Part shown: positions 55,151 to 64,000 of the stretch, piece after piece
How positions within the stretch are numbered: position 1 is the stretch's first letter
Layout of the letters: each line of letters begins with the position of its first letter
Source of the DNA: Hanleya hanleyi
Taxonomy: Eukaryota; Mollusca; Polyplacophora; Lepidopleurida; Hanleyidae
NCBI GenBank assembly: GCA_036873755.1
Contig: JAVTVY010020305.1
Coordinates: 1-64,000 of the forward strand
Length of the DNA: 64,000 nt
Direction: 5' to 3'
Notes under the pieces: model-generated
Databases searched by the model: none
What the model was told of the DNA's origin: nothing
The model's input: the letters and a program-made list of their open reading frames with translations, nothing else
Program-made: the position numbers and the translations under genes

Positions 55151-57160
55151 TGAAAATAGAAAATTTGTATTATAAACATCAAATCCTTACCAACATACCC
55201 TAGGGATTTTTTAGATCCCGATTTTTTTTTCTAAAAGTCCGAAGGATATCAGAACAAGGACAGAATCGTATATCTTATAGGTCAAACCTCTGCATCGTAT
55301 AGGTGGCCCTCCACAGTTTCGTTTTAATTTTATAATACGATAGACTGCCCGTGTTCTGCTACATCATAAATCTTCTTGTCTTCTAAATAGCTTATATCTA
55401 TAATACCATCCTATTCAGCATTATTAACGCTGCAAACGAGTACGTACAGATCGATGGCTGGCTTTGTCTACACGCTGATCGGGATCATGGAGTACTGTCC
55501 TGCCTCAGTTATGCCACTTGGGTGTGCCTAAAAATCAGGACTCATTTACGGGAAGAAAATCTGACAAAAAACGAGCAGGTTGACCCCACTTTTTTTGGCC
55601 TTTTTAAGTTGAGACCGGACCAGGGAACGTGAGTAAGACGTTTAATTGAGATCGCTCTTACAGATTTCTCTGGAAATTGAGCCGATTTTGACCATTTTTC
55701 GACATTTTATGGGGTTTTCTAGGAAAAATGAAGCAAGCTTGGAGGAGAATGTTCGAGATTCAATTTTCTATAACATAGCAGTGCTATATCTTAAAATAAT
55801 AGTTTAATCATGCTCTTTCAGAAAATATATACATATAAGTGATTTGGGTTGAACATTTTACGACAATTGGTGGCCGAAAAACGGACCCATAGTCTATTCC
55901 ATGCAGATAATTTCATAATATTTTCACTCGGAATACTCGGTGGGTTGTCATTATTTCCAAATTTATTACAGTATTCTTTGTTTGTCTGTCTGTCTGTCTG
56001 TCTGCCTGTCTGTCTGTCTGTTCGCTTTGATATTTCCGAAAATACTTAACGTATTTACATAGTATTTTGATGAACTACTATGATAGGTCCACTTTTCGTT
56101 ATTTTGGTACCAACAAATATATGTTATGTGGATGAAACTTGTATCATATCAAGTCTAATGTTATAACAGTATACAGTTGTAATGAATAATTATCGTTATT
56201 TTGGCCATAAATCTACAAAGATTATAGGTACAGGCTTGAAAATTGCATCGTATGAATCCTTCGGGGTATGATAGTCCTAAAATTCAGAAGTCTTTAGAAA
56301 CATTTGCTCTTTTCTAACGTACATGACTTAGTGCTCATAGGAAAACCACTCTCTCCGGTAATATGTCTTTCGCCGTATTTCTGTCACAGCCGCAGGATTT
56401 GATTATAATGTGGTCATTTATCACTTGTGTTAATTACAAGACAGAATGCCCCATGTTGATTTTACGAATGAGTGCACTCCGGTTAATTAAACACAACAGT
56501 AAAAGGGTGATGGAAAACGATACCGGAGTAATAACAAGAAGTCATATATGACCTCACAGACAAATATGCTGACTGCATATTTCTAAAACATCATAATAAT
56601 CAAAAGTGATCCATGTGATGATTTGCATCCCAGTGACGCTTTTATTGAAGCTGTTCATGTAGACATATTGAATGACCACACGACCCCTAGCACCGGTTTG
56701 AGCGGTATTAGATACAAATATTCCAAGGCGATGATGTAATAACCCTACCAAGACGTCTGTTGGAAAATAATGAACTATGGGACCGCCAGATGAAGTATGA
56801 TGGTGAACTATGGTCCATTGTACCGTTAATCACTACTCAGTTTTGGATATGTACTTGGCTTCTTCTCTATAAAAACAGTTCCACCTGAGAAAACAAATCT
56901 TCAAAGGTACTTATCCCGCGTCTTTGGAAGAATAGTTGACGTATCATACATATATAAGACACTTTATTATCATCCCGGGAATACCTGTCACAAGGCGAGA
57001 CTTCTGGAGAATTACATATATAGCTCGGTAATCATACTATAATGTAACATACGTTTGTTTGTCCTCTGTGGATTCTATGAAACGGCTGAACGGAAATCGG
57101 AGATTGCAGTCGGGGTATGTCCTAGAATGCTTTCAACCGGTTTTAACATCCCTGCACAGT
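55151..57160. other. No gene recognised; (TGTC)n microsatellite
   Basis: A CTGT/TGTC microsatellite lies at 55978-56022. The rest is AT-rich and unassigned. It should contain an SLC6 intron. Confidence 0.45.
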
Positions 57161-57164
57161 CAGC

Positions 57165-57430
57165 AAAAAGGTGATGGCCCATCACCCTTTAATGGTGATC
57201 AGACATGGTCATCACCTTTAAAAGGTGATGAGTTAGAGCCATCACCTTTAAATGGTGACGGCCATCACCTTTTAAGAGTGATGATGTTGCCTCATCACCA
57301 TTAAAAGGTGATGACCTAAATTTACAATCATTGCTCATCACTCTTCCGAGGTGATGGCCATCATTTTAAAGGTGATCACAAAAAAAGATGATGGCTCTAA
57401 CTCATCACCTTTTCGGGGTGATAGTTATCA
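57165..57430. repeat. Cluster of ATCACC/GGTGAT palindromes
   Basis: Over ten ATCACC..GGTGAT half-sites, often arranged as CATCACCTTTAAAAGGTGAT-like hairpins with 4-8-base centres, tile 260 bp. The cluster has symmetric flanks (GTTAGAGCCATCACC near 57230; GATGGCTCTAACTCATC near 57388). Confidence 0.75.
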
Positions 57431-60400
57431 CATTTTTTCTGGCTGTGTGGTCCCGGGGGTTAGGGCTGGCACGCCTAAATGATGTTTTTCTATGTTTGAA
57501 TTATCTATACGATATAACCTGTGAAGTGAGTAGAGAACCCCGACGCTGTGTACATATATGCCGGGGTTGAATGTTGTAATTGTGTTTCCCAGTGTTATAG
57601 CTATATCTATGAGAGACTATATAAAGCTGATGTACATATTGACTGAGACCGTATGTAGAATGCTCTTGGTGTTATATAATTGTCAGATCCGACATTCAGT
57701 GATCGTTCAAATTGTGTTTCATCTATAACAGACTATTTGAAGTTAATAGAGAATGTAAGGCTGTCTATAGAATGCTCCAGATAAATTACAAGCGTCTCCA
57801 TCAATCGTTTTCTCTTTAATCGAGAATTTTCGTTGATTTTTCGAAGAAATCCCGATCCTATCAGTAGTAATTCTTCCGGAGAAACATATGAAAAACCGAA
57901 ATCATTTTCAAAATTCCCGATCGATTTTCTCGATATCGTTTTTTATTCATCTTTTTTTTTTACCCTTCGAGAATCAATGGTTTTATTTTGATGGAGAGAA
58001 TGCCTAGAAGTTTTGATCGAGAAAGCTTCAAGAGAATATCGCGAAACCATAGAGAGGCGAATGAATACAATTACGCCATTCACAGATTAAGAGTTGTTAT
58101 GGCGCTATATGTGTGAGGGTGCTGTGCTATACAAGACATATGCCCATGTAAATTTGGGTTGTAGCTGCCGCTTTAACAAGGTAATGCTAACGTGCCATGG
58201 CAATGCGATTTTAAAAGAGATCACATTTTCAAGATAAACTTTATTTTATTATAGTTAATAACCGTAGCCCGGCGATGATCAGTGCGGTAGCACATCTGAT
58301 CGTCCAAACGATCAATCTCCGGTCTCCACTATATAAAATCAAACAAGGAATATCGTCGGCATTATATTTTGTTTTCACACGGGGTCTATATTAGCTATAT
58401 TAACGGACAAATACAGTGGGAATACACTTCTGTGGATTTCTGTATCATGGCATGAGCACATGCATGGGATATTTAGTTTTACGTTGAAACAGAAAAACTT
58501 TTCAAGGAGTAGCTTGGTTCTGTAGTCTACGGGGGGTATGTCAACAATGTAACATGCTAATCGGTTCGTCTCCACCGAGAACAATTCTTGACTGATTTGC
58601 GATATCGTTTTTCTTTCAAGAAAATTGCTCAAATGAAAACAAATCAATAAAGCGAAGGAAAACCGGCTTGGCGAATCATTCGGTTGTTGTGATAAAAATT
58701 CTGGATTCGCCCTCACAATTAAAATTCGCGATTTCTCGACGAATTTTTTTTTACTATTTTTGGACACGCTCCCTTAATATAAGCGTGAGATACAGCATTT
58801 GGGCTACGTCAGCAACTGGGAGGAAGGACGGGAGTGGGCGGGAGGAAGGGAAAGGGTCATTAACGTCTAATTGGCGTATTTTTCCGCAATATTCTTGGTT
58901 ATAAGGTCTTGACATAAAATTGAAGGGAAAGGACTCCGTGAATAGAAACGTCATGTATACATGTGACGTATACTCTTTTCTAAATATTCCCTTCCAGCAA
59001 AACCTAATCGATACGTACTCATTGTCCAAACCGTTGCGTGACTGAAAAGCCCTGGGCCTAGAACCATTGTTGTCCTCAAACTTGGCTATTATATGCTTTG
59101 TCTCGTGACCCTCACAAGAAGTATGAACCCAACCCTGTTACATTTCCCTTTGTTGTATCGGTCAAAAGTTTTGAAACTTGGATTACGCGATGTACACATA
59201 CAAAGATATACACTCATCTGTCTGCATACAGAGCTCTAGGGATCGCTGAAAAACCTTACATGTTTCGCAAATTTCCGTCGAGTTAGAATTACATGAAAAT
59301 CGTCCTGTCTTGTCGGTGTCAGTCGTCTATCCCTGATGAGAAATTGCACTTTTATCAACTGTCGAGGAGGTATGGAGCCCCGTCGTCAAGTAACTGGCAA
59401 ACTTTCACACATGCACCAGCGTAGCTCGAACCCGAGCCGTGTATGCTAAGATGAGAAACATGTGCTTATGGAAAGTTTCAGTGTTTTATCTCCAAATCAA
59501 GTTTACAACTTGTTTGGCTAATAAGATTTTAATAAGATTGTCAGCATGTTTTCCCGATGTCGCCAATTCGAAACCCGAGATGGCCGGTAGTGGAGTCATC
59601 TTAACCTCGAAGATTGCGAGTGACCATTGGAATAAATATATAGATATGAAGTAAAATAAGGCCAAGATGATGACCATATTGGAAATCCAAGATGGTCATT
59701 ATTATATCATAGCTATATTGTGAAATATTCGTCGTGCTGGATCCCTAAAATAGTAGTTTATCGACATGAATGATGTACGGTTATTGAATTATTGAGTGAA
59801 ATCGGCTTCAGATGGCGGCCATTTTAAAATCCAAGATGACAGTGGTAGCCATATGACTCGGACGCGGAAATTCTTTAATGGACGATGGCCGAATATTGAA
59901 TGACGGATTAGATACTCGTATTATATTTTCTAACATTGATACTGGACTTCCTATCAATATTCTGACAAATGACCAACAGCAATATTGCCAAACAGATTTA
60001 ACTGTGCGGTATTTTGGGTATTAATATGGGATCCTGGCAGCTAGTTTGTATAATGGCCACTGTGACGTACATAGCAAATATACATATTCACGGTGGCTCC
60101 ATACCTAGAAATACTCCCCAGGCCAAGATGTCACTCTGTGCCAAATTTAAGGCTTTTATGAAAAAAGGCACATATTGAGTCTAATTGCAAAATGGGGGCT
60201 CAGATAAAATGAAACATTTATTAAATTGCAACATGCAACAGTTTTAAACTCTTGTTTTAAATGGAAGTCAAACTCAGATATGAACCAACAATAATCACAG
60301 ACAAAAACATTTACAACAGACTGCTCCTCAGCTTAACAACGATTTATAATAATTTCAGACAGATGCAAGTAATAATATAGTCCAGCCGGTAAGCATGTAA

Positions 60401-61640
60401 AATAGGCAAGATTTTGCGCTTTTTCATATAAGCGTGCAAATTCGCACACTTATACCACCCCAAGAGCTGAACATTTTTTTACATAGTGCCAACTGACCAG
60501 TGTTCCCAGATGGCCCGTGCAGACATATTGCCTGACCCTACCTGCTTTCTGGTTATAATGTTGAACAAATTTGTCTAAATAGGGGGAATTAAACCTCAAT
60601 ATATTCAACAGAGTATACGAATACCACACAGCACCAATAAAGTCAATAGATTGTATCTTACTGAATTTCGTGCGGAAACAATTGCAGAATCAGCAATATC
60701 CGCTGCAACTTTATTTTCGCTTTTGGTACGTTTTCTCATTCACATATTTATGTTACAGCATAAGACACTTCAAATGGCACTAAAACTGCCACCAGATATC
60801 CGGATTAAAACAACGTATCATTGTATAGTGATCGGTAGTGATTGTTTGCACTAAACAGTTTGACACACCATTATTTGTCAATTTTGTATGAAAAGCCGCG
60901 CAATAGAACACAACACGTAAGAATCAATTAATTCTATCATGTGTGAATCCATAGAGTCATATGGTTCAATTTTTTATCTATATATAGTAGGATTCTGCCG
61001 GTAGGCAGTTAATCCACGAAGCTCGTCCTCTGTAGTACAAAATATGTACGTATATTGTCTTCATGGGAACTTCACCGCAGGACGTCGAGCATTAGGTAAT
61101 AGTATTTTTCTGGGTATTCTTCCATCTACTATCTTCACCCCATTTTGTGGAGATTGTTTCTCAAACGCCCTCGTTGCTCATCCATCAACATCTGGTGAGA
61201 TAATTATTTGAGCTGATCTGTCATCACAGCTCCCGAGCTAGCGTATCTAATTCCACTTAAACCGAGCTAGGGGCTGCGTTGTTACTTCATAGGTTTCGCA
61301 TGCAGAGCTTCAATAATAGCGCGGCTGAGATACCAAGGCTACCTATTCAAATCCTCCGTAATCTAGCATGATTGTAAGGTGCCGAGATAGACTTTCCTGT
61401 GGAGTCATATGGTTGCTTCTATTCACCAACTTCTCCCGCTTCTTACATATCTCATCAATTCAAACTGAAGAACTGTGCACACGTGCTTGTGGTAATCTGA
61501 ATTTATACCTTCGGATTTAGTTTCATTTGTTAGCGGAAAACCTTTTTAACTCGTCAAAAATAGATACATTTATTGGCAGTCCAGGGTGCAATGACAACAA
61601 AAAGACTTCTCAATTCCAGAAATAATATAATGGTTATATC
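57431..61640. other. No gene recognised; repeat fragments
   Basis: 59640-60200 is the second copy of the 26510-27140 dispersed repeat, ending in the GGACGATGGCCGAATATTGA motif near 59880. TATCTAATTCCACTTAAACC at 61245 matches the Penelope-like 3' tails. No supported coding region. Confidence 0.5.
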
Positions 61641-61648
61641 GACCAAAG

Positions 61649-61862
61649 TAATAGGAAGCCGGGAAATTCTGTCGTATTGAGGGTGAGGGTGTGGTGTCAC
61701 GTGAATTTGACGTGACGATGACGTCACGGATGACGTCATATCAAGTGACGTTACTTCCGGGTCGAAGTCCACATCAGGGTCAAAGGTCACCGGAAGTGAC
61801 GTCATCCGTGGCGTCTTCACCCTCACCCTCAGTACGACAGAATTTAACGGCTTCCTGCTACT
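61649..61862. repeat. ~45-bp inverted repeats enclosing TGACGTCA sites
   Basis: AGGAAGCCGGGAAATTCTGT..TGAGGGTGAGGGTG at the left is inverted at 61818-61858 with few mismatches. The 120-bp interior holds three TGACGTCA palindromes (CRE-like) and several GTGACG half-sites. Fits a MITE that carries CRE/ATF sites. Confidence 0.75.
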
Positions 61863-62655
61863 GACCAATTGTACAAAACGTACCCACCCATCAACCTCTT
61901 TATTTGACAACAACGATGAAATCATACACAATCAAAAAATATACAAAAACCAATGAAACCTTTAAATTTGTTTCTATTTCTTCTGAGAAAACGCTAAAAA
62001 TGTTACCTTCGGGGATTTGTTATTGACAGGCTTGCGGAACCATTGCCCATAATGTGTACACAATTCGGAAGAATAATTGTGTCTATCCATTTGGCCCTCA
62101 GTCATTAACACCTTTTCAATTTCCCAGTGACACTAGAAATCATCATTTCATTTACAATCAGTAAAACGTGTCCCAGTTCAACGGTTCCGGTGCACATTTG
62201 GCCTCTATTCGCTCCACGGATGGCCTCTATTCGCCCGAATGTAGAAGGGCGAGTGTACATCAGTCCAGAGTAGTATAGTAAGTGGATTAAAAAGTCAGGT
62301 TTTGCCGGGAGAGATAACTCTTGCATCCACCAGGGGGCGCTGTTTCCAGGTTAAAGTATAGGAAGCGCTCATGCACGCCTTTGACCTCTGTGGCGGCAGG
62401 TGGCGGTCACGTGGCGGTCACGTGGAGGTCAAAAGTAGTTCTGGCAACCTTTAACCTTTGTATTCCTCCGCGGTCTGGTAGTGATGCCGTCACTTCCGCG
62501 GACAGAAAGTAGTCCCATGTCAACCAAGTGACTTCCAATGTTAATGTATACGGGGAATGCCTAAAAAGAGTATAGGAATAGACGTTTTGTGACCGGGGTG
62601 GGTCCCTAGTGGACCGAATGGGTCGAGTGAGGTATCAAAGTAAAGCTCTCCTCGA
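61863..62655. other. No gene recognised
   Basis: Short GTGGCGGTCACGTGGCGGTC and TTTGACCTCTG/GGTCAAA repeats near 62390-62460. Nothing else identified. Confidence 0.4.
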
Positions 62656-62659
62656 GGGC

Positions 62660-63060
62660 CATTCAGGCATGGGTGGGTGCATGTAAAATTAGGATTTTTT
62701 CCGAAAACATAAAAAGCGGAACACGGACTTTACCCCTATCAACTCTAGCCAAAAGGGCTAATATCGATCCCCGGGCTTATTGGCACCTACCTATCAAGTC
62801 AATGGGGTGGGTGCGTGTAAAATTAGGATTTTCCCCCGAAAATATAAAAAGCGGAACACGGACTTTATCCCTAAAATAGGGGAAAACCCCTATCACCTCT
62901 AGCCAAAAGGGCTGATATCGGTCCCCGGGCTTATCGGAGCCTCCCTATCAAGTCAATGGGGTGGGTGCATGTAAAATTAGATTTTTTTCCGAAAATATAA
63001 AAAGCGGAACTCGGACTTTACCCCTACAATAGGGGTCTGTATTATACAATATACGGAGAA
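62660..63060. repeat. Tandem repeat, 3 units of ~135-153 bp
   Basis: TGGGGTGGGTGC(A/G)TGTAAAATTAG and AAAAAGCGGAAC(A/T)CGGACTTTA recur three times; later units contain an extra AAATAGGGG insertion. Confidence 0.75.
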
Positions 63061-63079
63061 ATGCCTGTATGGGGTATGG

Positions 63080-63760
63080 GGATGGTCAATTTATTTTGTG
63101 GGTGTTACTATGGGTTGTGGGGTCTCGTTTTTCTCGTCTCGCCGAGAAAAACACAATAGGAGGGGTCCCGGAGCGAATCGGTGAATTTTTTGAAAAAAGT
63201 TACCGAGGTCTGCATATAGGCTCATACTGGCTATATGGGACAATGGGAAGGGTCCCGGAGCGAATCGGTGAAATTTTGCGAAAAAGTCACCGAGGTCTGT
63301 ATATAGGCTCATATTGCTCCATACTGGCTATATGGGGGGGGGAGGGGTGGTCAAATTTTTTTGGTGGGCTTTACTATGGGTTGTGGGGTCTCGTTTTTCT
63401 CGTCTCGCCAAGAAAATGACAATGGGAAGGGTCCCGGAGCGAATCGGTGAATTTTTTGAAAAAAGTTACCGAGGTCTGCATATAGGCTCATACTGGCTAT
63501 ATGGGACAATGGGAAGGGTCCCGGAGCGAATCGGTGAAATTTTGCGAAAAAGTCACCGAGGTCTGTATATAGGCTCATATTGCTCCATGCTGGCTATATG
63601 GGGGTATAGGTTCAACTTGGGAAATTCACACACGTTCATTGTGATATGGGTTGTTTGGATTTGTTTTTCACGTTTCGTCATTTAGAACACGATGGGAAGG
63701 GTTTCGAAGAGAAACGGTGAAATTTTTGGAAAAAGTTCACTGAGGCCTGGGTAAGCCCAT
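63080..63760. repeat. Tandem repeat, ~266-bp unit with internal ~87-bp duplication
   Basis: TGGGTTGTGGGGTCTCGTTT starts units at 63111 and 63377; a diverged third begins near 63645. Inside each unit GGGTCCCGGAGCGAATCGGT occurs twice, about 87 bp apart. The open frames here are repeat artefacts. Confidence 0.75.
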
Positions 63761-64000
63761 AGGCCTATACTGCATGGCTATGGGGTATAGGTGAGCCCCT
63801 AATGATCCTATGGTGTCGTATGAGGTCTTATTTTGAAGCTCTCGTGGAGGAGCATCCGACTGGACTGAACGGTTCGTCCGTTTTCAATAGTCTGCGCATG
63901 CGCAGTCTGGCCGTAGTATAGAAAGCAGACATTTTGAGGGGTATGTGGGGGTGTGTTTGGGGTAGAGATGGACCGCTATGGGTTCGAATGGGTCGTGGAA

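Noticed and set aside
61554..61931. 125-aa open frame on the - strand
   Set aside because: Runs straight through the inverted-repeat/CRE element, so its sequence is dictated by the repeat.
63069..63685. Two 116-123-aa similar frames
   Set aside because: Products of the 266-bp tandem unit; no protein-like conservation beyond DNA identity.

Overview
The window is animal nuclear DNA, most likely from a mollusc (bivalve-like). The evidence is: a split SLC6 neurotransmitter-transporter gene with GT-AG introns; 157-bp and ~167-bp tandem arrays, each followed by a (GGAC)n tract and a hairpin, resembling the 'pearl'/Helentron elements of bivalves; Penelope-like retroelements; and an integrated Polinton/adintovirus-type DNA element. 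The species cannot be named from sequence alone.

Bases 1-11.9 kb are the core of a Polinton (Maverick/adintovirus). It holds a protein-primed family-B DNA polymerase (+ strand, running in from the left edge) and, on the - strand, adenovirus-like protease, double-jelly-roll major capsid protein, basic core protein, penton, two conserved small proteins, packaging ATPase, a mucin-like membrane protein, a retroviral-type integrase with chromodomain, and two tandem-domain PC4-like proteins. Polymerase, capsid protein and protease carry frameshifts or stops. The other genes are open, so this is an ageing but not very old integration. A tRNA-Leu gene sits between the convergent polymerase and protease genes. 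Several - strand genes abut or overlap by 1-4 bases, which looks polycistronic.

Bases 11.9-19.8 kb are an accessory module that shares parts with the Polinton: an unknown 167-aa protein, two RING-finger proteins, and a protein that fuses a CARD domain to two PC4-like domains. The striking feature is regulation. Three of these genes end in a stem-loop of the replication-dependent histone mRNA type, followed by the same purine-rich downstream element. The promoter of one has five CCAAT boxes, four of them at exact 24-bp steps. Several promoters combine TATA with the histone-type cap motif PyCATTCPu. 21-bp arrays of a YY1-like GCCGCCATTTTG motif (7 and 23 copies) drive one RING gene and the CARD gene. 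I infer an S-phase/histone-like expression programme for virus-derived genes that may act on ubiquitin and apoptosis/innate signalling.

Bases 19.8-33.8 kb are repeats: a hairpin, a small inverted-repeat element, about 23.5 copies of a 157-bp unit, degenerate satellites and a 0.7-kb tandem duplication. No gene is recognised there.

Bases 33.8-55.2 kb hold ten exons of an SLC6 transporter on the - strand (about TM2 to TM12). Its introns are loaded with a 78-bp-TIR MITE, a second hairpin-ended array, at least three Penelope-like copies (one with an N-terminal GIY-YIG, i.e. permuted Naiad-type order) and a nested TIR transposon. The first exon(s), one middle exon and the last exon(s) were not found. 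Bases 55.2-64 kb hold inverted-repeat clusters and tandem repeats with no recognised gene.
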